A DNA stretch of 64,000 bases from Vespula vulgaris (GCF_905475345.1 NC_066599.1:2058501-2122500), one strand, 5' to 3'. Positions 20,961 through 35,372 are shown, counted from the stretch's first letter. Notes: generated by a model from the sequence alone, not told the origin. Made by a program: numbers and translations.

Positions 20961-22170
20961 CGGCGTGGCGAGGGGTCACAGCCGCTTATGTAAACCATAT
21001 AGAAGCACACACTATCTAGCGGCTCGCCGTTTATCTAATAATATTATGGTGCAACGCCGGTGCATCTCCCATATAAGAGTCGCTCGAGATGCAGCAAGCA
21101 TCGATGCGTGTATGTATGTATATATGTATTTACGTATATATATATATATGCGTGTGTACGTTTTTCCGCGTATGCGTACATAAGTGTGTACAGAAAGAGA
21201 GAGAATCGTTCGTTTGTGTTTGCGTCGAAGAAAGGTGTGGGTCTCAGCGCCTTCCTCATCCTCCTTGTCCTTCCACCTTCTTCTTCGCCTCTTTCGACTC
21301 TCGTGGGGGTGTGCGAGCACTTGTCCCGATATTATCGGCAGATATTCCGCGAGATAATGTGTATACGCGTGCGATATTATCGTCGCCGAGGTCTATACCT
21401 TTTTTTTTCCTTTTTTTCTTATTTTTCTTCCTTTTTCTTATTCCTCGTATTCATCGTCGGTCAAAGGCGATCCATGCGAGCATCGACGAAAATCCATCGA
21501 AGAATAAATTTCAACGATGAAATTACATACGCGTTAAAGCTTCTCTTCTCTCGTGCGTCTAAGTAGCGTTAGATAGGTATGCGTTAATTATTCATAATTA
21601 ACGAGCAGATCTATCTCGTTATATATCCTCGTGGAGGTAACGCGTTAAAGTTATATCTAATAAAAGTTTGAAGAGGTGGTACGATTACGCGATCGGTCAT
21701 AAGACGATCGAGTTCCGTGACTCGGAGAATCCTCTGGCAGGGTCGATCTTTGGGGTCGGCCATGAGGGTCAAGCCGCTGGTTCTGACCCGATCGAGATGC
21801 CAAAGGCGAATCGTTTTGCGTGCGTTTCTCTCCTTCTTCCATCTTGATAAAGAGCACGGCCGTGCTCGTGTATTTATAAAGCTAATACGGAAACGTAAGA
21901 ACCGTTAGAAATCGAAATCACGCGATAGAGTTCAAGGAAATAGAAATTTCGAGTCTTAGTTTTCAATCGTTTTCGCGATCGTTAATAAGTTACTTTTACG
22001 AGGATTTTTCGAGGAAAGAGAAAGAGAAAGAAAGAAAAACAGAAAGAGAGAGAGAGAGATAAAAAGATCATCGTAGATCACGTTGAAGCTTCGTTTTCAC
22101 GGATCGAACGTACGAAGTTTCTTCGACTCTGCTCGTTCTCACAGGCTCGCGATGATCGTTAGCGCCGAAA

Positions 22171-22609
22171 TTACGAGCGTGCAGAGTGGGGTTATACGGC
22201 ATGTAACTTTGTAAGCGGATCGCTGTAAGTTAGACCCAAGCCACGGAGGCGCGAATTACGAGGCACGTAAATTACACGTCCGACCGGGCGCAATTCCGTA
22301 AGTCATTACGCGCCGAGTTACGAGCGTCAAACTTCGGTATCGACTTCGGTACATACGTATACATGCATACACACACGTACACACACATATATATATGCAT
22401 GCATGTATGCATATATACGTATGTATGTACCGTACATAAAGGTACGTACGTTCAGATACGTACGTTCGGCTACGTAAAGCTACGTGGGTATGTATCTGCG
22501 TAAAGTCATTCCTCGTCTCGCCTATCTTTCGATTCGCTAGAGATGAAGAATAAGAAGATGAAGAAGAAGAAGAAGAAAGGATGAGTTTCATTACGTCTTC
22601 TTACGAGCG
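22171..22609. promoter_or_regulatory. Four TTACGAG words in 440 bp, candidate regulatory element
   Basis: TTACGAG occurs at 22171, 22256, 22318 and 22601. The first and third extend to TTACGAGCGT. The surrounding 22130-22340 is complex and non-repetitive. The word resembles posterior Hox/Caudal-like TTTAYGA sites, but the assignment is speculative. Confidence 0.25.
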
Positions 22610-24320
22610 GAGAATCTTTATCATTGTTTCGTAATTAGCGTTGAGTTATCCAATCATTACCAATCACCCAAGGTTATTCATTTTCTTAAGTTAATATATA
22701 TATATATATATCCGTGTGTGTATATGTATATATATGTATGTACGTATAGGATTTAATCATCGTGAAAAATTCTAATAGAGAATAACGAAAAAGTTTATTC
22801 TTATAGACGTTTGATTTAGGAACGATTAATCCTTCCCTTTTTCGTCCTACTCGATCTCTAAAGCGCGTTTGTATTCCCACGCTGGTAGAAATCCCATCGG
22901 GATGTTTCGCGAAAGAAGGAAGAAAACGAGATTGCTATGTCGAGTGAGGTCGAGGACGATCGATGGATCGCGGTCGCCAAAGATAGACACAGAGAGCTAA
23001 ACGGAAAGAGATAGACAGACAGACAGACATAGAGAAAGAAAGAGACATAGAAGAAAGATAAAAGAAGAAGATAATAAAAAGTGTCTGCTCATTCGGTAAA
23101 AATCTTCTCGAATTTCTCTCGACGCATGTTTACGCCCGTTCGTTTACCATCGACGAGATATCGACTTACGCCTTTTTTCTCTCTCCCTTCGAATCGCTCG
23201 GAATGGTCATCGGGCACGCAACCGGTAGCCACACGCGACGCATTAATTCTAGTATTTTTCTGGCGATCCGGCATTAACCTTTAAAGTAGACGCGTGATTG
23301 CGACCGATCACGCGTGCCTACTTTTACGTCCACCTCATCGTCGTCGTCCTCGCCGTCTCTTCTATCGTTGTCGTCGTCTACATCTATCCCTTTCAGTTTG
23401 ACCGCTTGCGGAATCTTTCGATCTCGGGATATCGAATTATCCTTATCGACGTACACCTACTTTTTTTCTTATTTCTTTTTTTTCTTTCTTTCTTTCTTTC
23501 TATCTTCTTCACGTATAAAAAAAGTCGATAGAGATGGCTCAGGCTCGTTGGCCGCTCAATTTTCATAGAAACGCAAATGACTAAATTAGTATAGATATTG
23601 ATAATATATGTAAAAAAATATCGTATATAAATGATTAGAGTCGAATGTAATAACGTATAAACCCTCCCCCTCCCACGCTCGTGCGTATATTAAAAATGAA
23701 GTTATACTACGCGATGAAGCGATTAAGAATGTTTGCGTATATGTAAAAGGAGAAAAAGAGGATGATAATAATAATAAAAATAAACAATAAAAATATAAAA
23801 AAAACGGAAATAAACAGTACGATTAGAATAAAGGATCGATTAAAGAATGAGACAAGAAAGGAAAGGAGGAGAAAGAGTGGGACTTCTCTAGGAGATATCT
23901 TAAAAACGCAAATATAATGACTAATTACGAAGCGTCTCCGGTCACGAACGATCAACTTGTTTCTCGGCATTAACCTTTGGCGGTAGAGAGACGCGTAATT
24001 GTGCCCGATCACGCATAGCCATCCGATCTCATAACCCGTCTCACTTAGCGCGCGCGTGGAATCTCCCGATCATTTCTTTCCTCCTGTCTTTTTCTTTTCT
24101 TCTCCTTCTTCTTTTTTTTATCTTCTTTTTTGTTTATATCTTTTTCTCTTCTTTTTATTTTTTTATTCATTTCTTATGTTTTTCTTACTCTCTTACGACA
24201 CTTGTCGGCGCTTCGTTAATATCACGTTTTACTACGTCGAATCGAACGATCGTGTAGCTAACATCTTTTCGATCGAAATAGTAGTTCGATAGTGATTAAA
24301 AGGAGTACTATATTTATATC

Positions 24321-24354
24321 TAGTAGTAGTAGTAGTAGTAATAGTAATAATAAT

Positions 24355-24386
<32 letters not shown>

Positions 24387-24532
24387 GAGATTATCCTGAA
24401 ACTTGGTCCATGCTCATTTAAGATGAAACGGATCATTCGTGGATGATTCGAAAAAGAAATAATTATAATAGTAATAATAGTAATGATGTAATAATAATAA
24501 TAATAATAACAGTAATAACAATAATAATAATC
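24321..24532. repeat. (TAG)n and (AAT)n arrays
   Basis: TAG units pass into AAT units at 24321-24386, and a second AAT/AGT array follows at about 24463-24532. Confidence 0.9.
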
Positions 24533-25301
24533 TTTTGACGACGACGCAGAGAAATAAACGCTCTTATCGATGCACTCTAATGCAAGCAGATTCTACTGCT
24601 AGCTATCGTCGATTTAACCGAGCGACCTTACATAATGTCGAGGCCACGATCGCCTTAATCTCTTCCACTCGCTCGCGGCTATCCTCGAATCACGCTCCTC
24701 TTTTCCTATCTCTTCCGTTTCTCCGTTTAAGCGAATTCGAAGTGTGATAAAAAGAGAACACTTCCTGTAACATGTATGTGTGTATGTATGTATGTATATA
24801 GCACAAACATCCATATACAATACTTTTTATCTCGAATAATTTACTATTACGAATTTAGAGAGCAGATTCGAAAAAAAAGAAAAAAGAAAGGAAATAAAAA
24901 TAATGTTTAATCGTAATCAACGAATTTTTTTAATCGATTCTCGAGAAGATCGACGGCTATACGATTTCATTTATATTTACAATTAATCGAATATATTCGG
25001 AACAATTCTAAGAAAAAAAGATAGATAAGTGTAGGTAGGTATGTAGGTAGATAGTTAGGTAGGTACGTTTACTCTTAACGTTTTATCTCATAAGCGAACT
25101 TACACGTGGAGGTCGGATAGGTACAAGGAATAGAGATAATTACGTGAGGGGGCCTGGATCGGAGGGCTCGTAAAAGATCGATGCTTCCTCGATGAAGTCG
25201 CCGGGCATCTTTGAGCATGAACGATGCATGGACGACGGTGCATCGAAGGAGATTAACGCGAAAGGCGACGGACACGCGTTACATACAGACATATACGTAT
25301 C

Positions 25302-25308
<7 letters not shown>

Positions 25309-25355
<47 letters not shown>
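25309..25355. repeat. (TA)n microsatellite
   Basis: A pure TA array of about 46 bp. Confidence 0.9.
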
Positions 25356-25358
<3 letters not shown>

Positions 25359-25720
25359 CATACATATATATACACCACACACGCGCGTAGTGTAGTTACG
25401 TATACGAGAAAGAAAATCAAGAAGAGAAGAAGAGAAGAAGAAGCATCTTCTCGTTCGGCGCCGACATCCGACGAGCAGCGTCGCCACTCGAGTGTAATTC
25501 AAACCGGCAAACTTAATTACACCGAGACTTCTCGAGATCAGCGAACGTGGCTTTCGGCCTATTCGCTCGTACCGACGTTACCGGTTAATTAATTAACGGC
25601 GAGCTCGTTCCACGACGCGTTCGAAATCGAGAACGATTGGCTATCAAAATCAAGATCTAACGAAGATTCTTCTATCTCCTTCTGACTCTCCCTCCTCCCA
25701 CTCCCCTTTCTATTTCTTTA

Positions 25721-25751
<31 letters not shown>

Positions 25752-26113
25752 ATCGTCGTAAAGCAGAAACGCCGATTCCATCCAACGACGAGCGTCTTTC
25801 GATATATCGATTATATCGAAGCGAAGATCGCGATACGGTGGTGCACCATCGTCCATCCGATCGATAAAAGATTCTAAAGACGTAATCGTAATCGAGGGAA
25901 ACCTTCGGATCGAACGAACCGTTTGTCAAACGGCATTCTCCAGAGATTATGATCTATCTCTTCCCTCTATCTTTTTTTACCTCATTACGATTATAATCCA
26001 ATGTTAGCGGTTAAGAGAGGATAGATATACTCATGGTACCTTTTATCATCTTTCCTCCTGTCCTCAGGAGACAACTCTACGGACTCGTCCTTAGAGATCT
26101 TATCTTATTTTCT

Positions 26114-26155
<42 letters not shown>

Positions 26156-26569
26156 CTCTCTCATTCAATATCAATTCGGTTCGTGGAAGAGAACGCAATT
26201 ACGTGCTCTTCTCTTACGTCCTGTTATTTTTTCACTAAAGAAAGACTTCCGGTAAGTCACTAAGAGACCGAAGGATCTCATTTCTTTTTCTTTCTTCCTT
26301 TTTGATTTGATCGGTTTTTCTTTTTCATCTTTTTCAATCTTCCTGCGTACGAGTAGGTAGGGATATATGTATACTCATACGCGCATACATACGTACACAC
26401 AACACACACATATATATATACCTATTCAAAGGTTACGTTTCGTAAGTATTATACGAGGCTGAGTTCCTGAAGGATAGACAAAGAAGAAGAGCATAGTGAG
26501 TCGAATGGTAACGTAGAGACAAACGTGACGTTACTCGTAGAACTTCGAATAGTAGACGATAGAGATAAA

Positions 26570-26629
26570 GAAAGAGATAGAGAAAAAGAGAGAGAGAGAG
26601 AGAGAGAGAAAGAACGAAAAGAAAGAACG

Positions 26630-26665
<36 letters not shown>

Positions 26666-26670
26666 TTATC
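26570..26670. repeat. (AG)n and (AAAG)n purine block
   Basis: About 100 bp of purines on the + strand, GA arrays around an AAAG array. Confidence 0.85.
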
Positions 26671-28159
26671 CCATGAATATTTAGGGCCCCGTACTCCCGC
26701 AATGGAGTATTTATTCGCGAATGCCGGTTTTATATCACTCAACGAGGCAACGGGCAGCAGAGCGAAGTGCCTTCGCGTATCGTCCTGAAGAGAAAAGAGA
26801 GAAATAGAAAGAGAGAGAAAGAGATAGAGATAGGAGATAGAAAGAGAATAAGACAGAGAGAGAAAGACGGAGAGAAGTTTGCCGGCTTCTCAAAGAGGCT
26901 TTCCCGATGGGGGATCCGTAAGGACGATCCTTGGGATCGGGTTTCAACGGTGAATATCCCGACCAGCTAAAATATCACGACGATCTAGCTGCTGGCGATC
27001 GATAATGCCGAGCGAGCTGCTCTCTTCGTCCGACTATCAGCTCGAATCCTTTATCGAATCGTTCGAGAAACAAACGAAAACAATTTTTTCCTTCCTTTTT
27101 TCTATTCTTCCTGTCTTTTCTTTTTTTTTCCCCTCGATCGACAGAACGATCGATAAAAGATTATGATTGATTATAAGGCAAAGAAGGAAGATAGCAAAAA
27201 AACAATAAAAAAAAGAAAGAAGGGTCTAAGAATGAGAACATGAAGGAGATGATTTTTCATGTTTGTATAATGATGATCTAGAATGGATAAGAAAAGTATA
27301 TGACTTTACTTGGAAACGAACGAACACGTTCCTCTCTCTCTCTCTCTCTTCACCTGACCTTTCACCGATCCATCGAAAACACATAGAATACAAATTTCCA
27401 CTTAGATTCCCGTTCCGCAGCACTAATTCCACGTAATTTCGCTAATGGACGAGAGTTCGAGAGGAGTCGAGGAGTTTCATCAGCTTCGAACTCGGCAACG
27501 AGACAGCCTCCCTCCTCTCTCCCACCCATCACCTTTACCTCCCTTCCCTCTCGCCCTCTCGCCACCTCCTCGAGAATCAAAGATGGCACGCAACGCGTTC
27601 GTTTCTTCTCCCTCTTTTTTCTCTCTCTCTCTCTTTTTTTTTCCTTTTTTTCTTCTTCCTGTAACCTACTCTTACATCTCCGACAAATATTTTTTATAGA
27701 AATGAAAGGAAAGAAAAAAAAAAGAAACGAATAAAAAAGAGTAGTCGAATCGTGTTCCATTTAGAAAAAGAAAAGGGGGGGGAGGAAATCGTGAGAATGA
27801 AAATGAAAATCGTCAAGGTCAAAAGGTATGGAGGAGGTTGTAGGTGGAGATAAGGGTGGTAGTTAAAAGAAGACTAACGAAGATGATGATATTGACAATG
27901 ACGACGACAAACAACAACACAAAATTAGGAAAGAAATATTTAAAAAGAAGAAAAAGAAAAAAAGGAAAGAAAAAAGAAAGAACGACGAGAGGAATTAACG
28001 CGCGTGGCAGGCAGGAACGAAGAAGAACTCGTTCGGGACGAGGCACGAAATGTCGCTGGCCTGACCTTTCGAGAATCGACTCGGTTTCCGCGATTTCTCA
28101 ACGCACGCCACAGCATCTGCCAAGAGAAGAACAGAGAGAAAGAAAAAGATAGATAGACA

Positions 28160-28162
28160 GAG

Positions 28163-28209
<47 letters not shown>

Positions 28210-28240
28210 AAGAGAGATAAAGAAAGAAAGAAAGATACTT
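28160..28240. repeat. (GA)n purine block
   Basis: A GA array with AAAG variants. A pyrimidine (CT) block of opposite polarity follows within about 40 bp (28277-28340). Confidence 0.85.
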
Positions 28241-29284
28241 GCATTTCGCGCACGTGCAAGCGCGAGAATCCGCCCGATTTTTCTCTCTCTCTCTCTTTCT
28301 CTCTGTCTTTCTTTCTCTTTCTTTCTCCATCTCTCTCTTATACTCGATCCTACGCTCGTGCTCTCCTTCGAATCGACGGGACGTTTCTTACGATGGGAGA
28401 CCGATGCATATCTATGAGGACGAGATCCTTAGGGGGAGATAGTAACTACGTACGAATAGTCCGAAAATTTATTGTCCTCGCGTAAGTATGTACGTGGCCA
28501 TCGGATATAGCGTGATAACAATTGCGATCCTTCGGATCGTTCGGTGGTATTAATCCTCGAAAATTTATCACTTGTATATATTGCGAAATAAGAAATGATT
28601 CGACGATTAGTAGGAAATATCGTGGTAAAGAGAGGGGGGTTAATAGTGAGGGGGAGATCGATCTGCGAAGACAATGAGAAATAAACTGCATTGAAAGGAA
28701 AGGGAAAAAGAAAAGGGATGAGAGAAAGAGAAAGAGAGAGAGAGAAATAGACAGAGATAGTCAGACAGACAGAGAGAGAGAGAGAGAGAGAGATTGGTTA
28801 GAACGTAGTCATTGGTGCATATCTAAGCGTACGGATCCTTGGTCGTAATATCGAGTTAATAAACTCCATACATGGCCGCGATCTTTAGCTCGACTAATAG
28901 CCGTTCTGAGAACATTTCCCTCTCGCTCTCCTCTCGCACGAGTACGCCTTCGCTATGCGTATTTATATTATATGCGTGTGTATTTACCTATCTGTAAATG
29001 TAATGTGTCTGTATGTGTATCGGTAGATATTAATGATCTCGCAGATGGTGTGCCCGATATTTCGTCACAGGTGACGAGATTACGACCGTGCGCAAGCTTT
29101 TATTGTCCGTCGTCTGTACAACGTAGTAAAATGAGAACGTTCTAGGATCTGATCTTTCGTCCTTCGAATCGTATCTTTAAATTTACTTCGGACCGAATCT
29201 CTTTCTCTTTCTCTCTTTCTATCTATTTATTTCTTTATATATCTTTTTCTTTATCTCTCTCTTTCTTTGACAAATACGTTTTGT

Positions 29285-29440
29285 TGTAGACTTTAATTAA
29301 TATTTCTTTCATTATTTTTATGTTTATTTTATTAATAATATTAACCAAATATGTATATATATATATATATATATATGCGTGTGTGTGTATGGCAAATAGT
29401 TCATTGTAGATTTTAATTAATATTTTCTTACTTTTAGTTG
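29285..29440. repeat. Short tandem duplication, offset 120 bp
   Basis: TGTAGACTTTAATTAATATT at 29285 recurs as TGTAGATTTTAATTAATATT at 29405, each followed by TTC/TTA-rich sequence. A (TA)n and (GT)n stretch lies between. Confidence 0.6.
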
Positions 29441-29450
29441 TACCCTATTA

Positions 29451-29475
<25 letters not shown>
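29440..29475. repeat. (ATT)n trinucleotide repeat
   Basis: About ten ATT units with a CATTATCATT interruption after them. Confidence 0.8.
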
Positions 29476-29481
<6 letters not shown>

Positions 29482-30008
29482 TATTATAATTATAGGAAAT
29501 TTAATTGGTCCACTAATCCTCCGACATATTCATTCTATTAATTATCTCGCAACGATCGATTAGCATAAGATTCTTATTTTATTTTCTTTTGATTACACGA
29601 TTACGTCATAACGCAATAAACGTTTAATCATAATTATCTTTATAATACTTCTTCGTGTCATTTGTCACACGCGCGAGCGCGCGTTCTCCGTAACTTCTTT
29701 ATTTCTACGGCTCACGTGATTTACGCTGATTGATCTCTAAACTCGCATCGTATGATAATCGAAGCGTTTAATGCGATAATAATGACCGCACGACGAAACT
29801 GTGCTGAGTCGCTTGCGGCGAGATCACGCGCGTGCGCTTCTCTCGATCGAAAGATTCGACTTCTTTATTTTTTCTTTTTTCTTTTCCTTCCTTTTTTCGT
29901 TTCATTCTTCTTTTTGCATTTTTTTCTTCAACTTCATCTTCATCTTCATTTTCTTAACGTTACAAGCATGTGTATATGTGTGTATGTATGTATGTATGTA
30001 AGTGTACA

Positions 30009-30039
30009 CGGGTTGGATCAAAAGTTGTTAGGTGATTTT
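30009..30039 (+). mobile_element. Possible mariner-type terminal repeat (relic, one end only)
   Basis: The 31 bp beginning CGGGTTGGATCAAAAGTTG resemble the general form of mariner-family ends in insects (GGTTGG followed by a CAAAAGT word). No matching inverted end or transposase frame is seen nearby, so at most this is a remnant or a small non-autonomous element. Confidence 0.25.
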
Positions 30040-31580
30040 AAAAAACAATTATTCTTCTTCAAGACACTCTCAATTGTCTCGCCCGTAATTAAGCTTGTAG
30101 TATCACAGTCCAAAAAAAAAGAAAAAGAAACAAAAAGAAAAAACAAACCATTCCAAAAAGATTTCGAAAAAAAGTAAGCGATCTTTAAAAGTCATTAATA
30201 AAATTTTTTAGCTCATTCTGTACATAGCGAGAGATTATAGTTACGAATTTTTTTAAGCAATAATCGATCAAGTATCGATCGATCGTGAGAAATAATCGAA
30301 TGGTATATCGAATAATTGAAATATATAATTTAAATAATAATTTCGTAAAAGAATGAATAATTATCCATCTCGGTTAAGTTTACAAGAAATTTTAAAGAAA
30401 CGAAGGGATGCTGCGTTGGATCACTCGTAAAGATCTGTCCTTTCGTAAAGAACACCCTTTTTCTCCCTTTCCTTCACTCTCTTTCTCCTCTCAACCTCTC
30501 GATCGTCGTAATAACACGTTGTGCCCTCGTACTCCGTCCAATATATTAATTACCGCTCAATATATTAATTATTAAGCCTGTAATCTCGTCGGGACTCGCC
30601 GTGAGATCTCTTGACTTTTTCTCTTTTTTTCTCTTCCCATCTCTCTCTCTCATCTCCTATTTTCTTCTTTGTCGTTTCTTGGGGTTCTTTACGTCTTCGA
30701 CAACACGGTGCGAACGAGCAATCTCGTATAAAGCGCGCGAGCGCAAAATGAAACGTGATCGATCGTGGAGATCGTTAGCGAATCGATGATTTCATTTCTC
30801 CGATGAATTATTCGATCGTATCGTATCGGAGCGATTGTCATTCTTGGAAGGAAATAAAATTTATATGTTATTCCTTTTACAACCATATAATTTAATACCA
30901 TAATCATGATGGGGATTGATAACAAATGATGACCATACGAACCTCGATAGTAGAAATGAAAAATATAATTGGAGTTAAAGAAATCAAAGGACGTTCGATA
31001 CCATACCGTACGACACATTTTATAATACTTTCGATTTGAGGTACATCTGACCGATCACGAAGATCGTTAGCGAGTAGATTATTGTTCAACGATCTATCTA
31101 GAAGGTCGCCGGCACTGACTCGATAAAGAGAACGATCGAGGTAATGATTTCCTTTCCGACGAGTACCTAATTTAACGTTACCTTATCCATCGATTTGTTT
31201 CTTAAGCAGTTACTTACATAGTAGACAAAAAGAAACAAAGAAATAAATAAATGAATAAAGGGAGAAAGAATGATGATACAGGAAAACGAATGATTCCGTT
31301 TTACAAATTCCAATCGTTGCTATTACGATCCATAAGATTTTTTGCCGAGAAAGTCGTAAATATATCGAAGTATGTAATTAAATATCGATCGAGTAAATGA
31401 GAAAAGGAAAGGACAGAAATAGCGATACCTAAGCGCATTACATAAAAAGCGATGTATCATTGATCGAGCCTTCATGACGATGCAATATGAAATTTCATTG
31501 AGTACCGTTCCGCTCGAGTGTACAAAAATACTATACCTATTACTTACTTATCGAGCAAGAGTAATTCTACGTAAGCTCTA

Positions 31581-31721
31581 GAAACGAACGAACGAAAGAA
31601 AGAAAGAACGAACGAACGAACGAACGAACGAACGATAGGAGAAGAAAGTTACCACGATCTCGATCTCGATCTTGATCTCGATCTCGATCTCGATCTTGAT
31701 TTCGATCTCGATCTCGATCTT
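31581..31721. repeat. (AACG)n followed by (CGATCT)n hexamer array
   Basis: An AACG/AAAG array (31581-31634) and, after about 20 bp, an array of about eleven CGATCT units with TTGATC and TTTCGA variants (31654-31721). The hexamer gives an Asp-Arg or Ile-Glu dipeptide string on the minus strand. Confidence 0.9.
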
Positions 31722-31922
31722 CAGGGAATTTGCAAGAATCGTCTTTGGGACGCACGTTGGTATATCGTACTTGGAAAGAGGTTCGCATATCTCTTTCTCT
31801 CTTTCTCGTTCTCTCTTTTTTTTTTTCGAAGAAGAGGACAACGGAGGTCCTTCGATGGAGCGAACGATACTTACTCGAACAGAATTCAAATGAGAACGAG
31901 AAAGAAAGAAAAGAAGAAAGAA

Positions 31923-31924
<2 letters not shown>

Positions 31925-31965
<41 letters not shown>

Positions 31966-32155
31966 GAGAGATGGTAAGGATTCTGCAGAACTCGGACTCG
32001 GTGCATTCCACTCTTCGACATCGAGTCACGAGCGCGAAACGTGGCCACGCGGACCACTTCGAAAGAGGACTAAGAGAGAGAAAGAGAAGGAGAGAGAGAG
32101 AAAGAGAAAGAAAGAAACAGAGAGAGGGACAGAAAGAGAAAGAAAGAGAGAAGGG
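31925..32155. repeat. Purine (GA)n tracts
   Basis: GA arrays at about 31925-31972 and 32070-32155. The reverse polarity (CT)n block at 32265-32380 follows. Confidence 0.85.
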
Positions 32156-32304
32156 TAGAAGACGTACGTCAAGATCACGTCATCGCTCGGAGGTCTTATT
32201 AAATCAAAAGAGGAAAGATGATTCGAGCGACCGATAAGGGCGTACCTTGTCGACAGGTGGATTCCTCTCTCTGTCTTTCTCTATCTCTTTTCTCTCTCTC
32301 TCTT

Positions 32305-32350
<46 letters not shown>

Positions 32351-33239
32351 CTTCTGTCATTCTCTCGTTTTCTCTTTCTCTCTTATTGACGTAAGCGCCA
32401 CTCCGATCGAGACGAGATAAAGCGATTTAAAAATCATTCGAGATCATCGTCGATGTCACGCCGAGATCAAAGCTCTTAGCTACTAGGCAATAGTTACTCG
32501 ATCTATCTCATTGATATGATTAATAATAATCGTTTCGAACAAATTATCTATCGGTATTTGTTATATCGATTAACGTCAATGTCGTGTATATCTCGTTGTA
32601 TAATCCTATTTGGATTTCTAACGTGACGCGGAATGATGGCTCTAATTGAAAATGAAAAATTTATTAAACGATGACGACGATCGACGATGATTTTCGAAGA
32701 AAGAAAGAAAGAAAGAAAGAAGAAGAAAAAGAACAAATAATGTAATTAATTATTTAACTTACAAATTAATTGTCTATTATAAAAATTATTAACGATCGAC
32801 GTTTATGTCGTGGTACGTGTATGCGGAAAGTAATATAAATATATGAAAAAAACGATTTCGATCGAAAAAAAAAGTTTCTCGCGTAACTTATCGATAAATC
32901 GATAATTGACAGATATCTGTCGACTATGTATCTGTTGACGCATACATCATTGATACGTAACATTGATATGTAACAGAAAGCAAAAACTAATGTCCACGGT
33001 TAATTCACGCTAAGAACGTTTATGAGATCGAGCCAAAGGACGTGTAATTTATCGCATGGAGGCGAGAGATGATCGATCGTGATCGTGGCCCTGCATCCAA
33101 CTGTATCCTTGATACATTTAAATGGCCTTGTTTGCTCGCCGCTGGACGAGCTTCTTCGTTTCTTCTCTCTCTTCCTTTGATTTTCTCTCTCTTTCTCTCT
33201 TTCATACATATACATATACCTTTTTACTCAACGTAAAGG

Positions 33240-33335
33240 ATGAAGGAGATGAAGAAGAAGAAGAAGAAGAAGAAGAAGAAGAAAGAATGGAGGAGGAGGA
33301 AGAAGAGAAGGAAGAAGAAGAAGAAGAAGATAATT
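33240..33335. repeat. (GAA/GGA)n trinucleotide block
   Basis: About 95 bp of GAA, GGA and AGA units encoding poly-Glu or poly-Lys strings in shadow frames. Confidence 0.9.
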
Positions 33336-33633
33336 TTCAACGGGGTGGGCGCGCGAAACGATTTCGTGGACCACCGATGTCGTTCCGATTTCCATCGGGC
33401 CAACGACAAAGAGAGAAAACGAAAGAAAGAAAGAAAGAAAAAAGAGAGAAAGAAAGAGAAAGAAAAAAAGATATTTCCCGTTCCAGCTTCTCTTGCCAGA
33501 AGAAGCAAATAAAATTTTCAAAGACTTACCGATCTGCTCAAACGAGAAGGATTCGAGCCCATTAGAAACTTTTAAAGTGCCGTGCAACCCTCTATCCTCT
33601 CTCTCTCTTTCTCTCACACACACACATACATAT

Positions 33634-33638
<5 letters not shown>

Positions 33639-33683
<45 letters not shown>

Positions 33684-33711
33684 AATCTATCTATCTATCT
33701 ATCTATCTCTA
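33639..33711. repeat. (CT)n then (CTAT)n array
   Basis: About 43 bp of pure CT followed by six CTAT units. Confidence 0.92.
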
Positions 33712-33899
33712 CTCTTCTTCGCCTTTCATTAATCACGATCAGAGCTAATTTGTGTTTTTTGAATAATTAGTTGAGAGATCCAGATAACGACGTCGGTCGG
33801 TAAAAGACACGTGTGCTCTCTAAGCGTCGAGGTATTTAATTAATCCACTAATTGCGGTCAAAATCAGTTTTCGAAGGCGGTCGAAAGAAAGTGAATGAG

Positions 33900-33937
<38 letters not shown>

Positions 33938-35179
33938 AAAAGAAGAAAAAGCTAAAGAGTTGGGTATCCGTAATTACCGCTATATAAACGATAGCGAAGC
34001 CGATCGGCTATGAAGCGAACTGAAGAGTAACGTAATAGTAGGTTTAATTCAGACTACGTTGAGTACCTGGACCACGCAACGGGATTTGGGCTCCCATAGA
34101 GACTTTCCATATGCTTTATGAGAACGTTTTTAAAAATTAAAGACGCCTTGTATATTATATATATATGTATATGTAGTATATAGCTACACATATATGGTGT
34201 CTATGTGTATAACTGCGCGTGTATATGTTCTGTAGGAATCAGTAGAAAAGAAGAACGATGCCGATTAGAACGTCGACGCTGACCATTGCCTGGCCTTTCA
34301 TAATTCGTTCACCGAGGCCTCGCGAACCGTCAATTATATCGAATGATTCTCGTCTCTGCTAATCCTCGGTAGCTCCTCGGCCAACGATTTCGATCGCTGC
34401 ACCTGCGAACCCAAACTGGTGACAGAGAGAACCTTCCCTTCCTTCGATTCTTTCGGTTCTTTCGGTCTTTCGTTCGTTCGTTCGCCTAATCAGTTTCGAA
34501 CAACTTGTCACGACTTCGAACGACATAAAAGGATGTAGCTTTAGGATAATTATTAGGTATAGCGTTAGTCGGCATTTAATGGCCGGAAAAAAAACAAGAA
34601 AAAAGAAAAAAAAAAATATCTGGAAACACGTGTGATAGATATACAGCCTATATCCTTATCTGATCGATCTTACTCTGATACAACAAAATTGAATAACAAT
34701 ATTATTTAAAAGGGATATGCATATACGTAATTAAAGTGTAGCGTAGAGTATAAGAAGAAATTATAAAAGAAAATTTAGTATCGAGCTCCGTTTCGAATAA
34801 GACGATACCGTCACGGTCTCGTTCAAAGTCCTGCGAGAGGCTGAGAGGTTGCAGGAGCGAGGACGAGTCGTGATCCAAGCCGCCAAGTAGGAGGACTCTG
34901 GACGATCTTTTGCTTTCTAATCATTCTCAAGGTTAAACTCTGCTGAACCTGCTAGCTCCTGCACGACGAAGACGACGTTGCCTTTGAGTTCTTCTCTTCC
35001 TCCTCTTCCTCTTGCTTTTCTTATATTATATACGCCGCCGTGTGTGTGTGTGTGTATGTGTGTATGTGTGTGTATAAGGGTACGACCTTAGCCGTAGGAA
35101 TAAGACGTCGTCGACCTGCTCCCTCTTCTTTCAAACTTACGACTGTCCTTATTCCTCTCTTATTCTCTTTCTTGCAAAG

Positions 35180-35217
35180 AAGAAGGAGGAGGAGGAGGAG
35201 GAGGAGGAGGAGGAGGA
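35180..35217. repeat. (GGA)n trinucleotide repeat
   Basis: About ten GGA units on the + strand. Confidence 0.88.
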
Positions 35218-35372
35218 TACTTCTATACCGTTAAGCGATCGGAACGCCTCGTTCCATTGTCTTCTACGTACGTATGTACATACGTATGATATATACAGAA
35301 GGGAGAACGTTTATGCATACACTTAGCCACATGTTCAACATACCCTCTGCGTATGTATGTATATCTATACAT

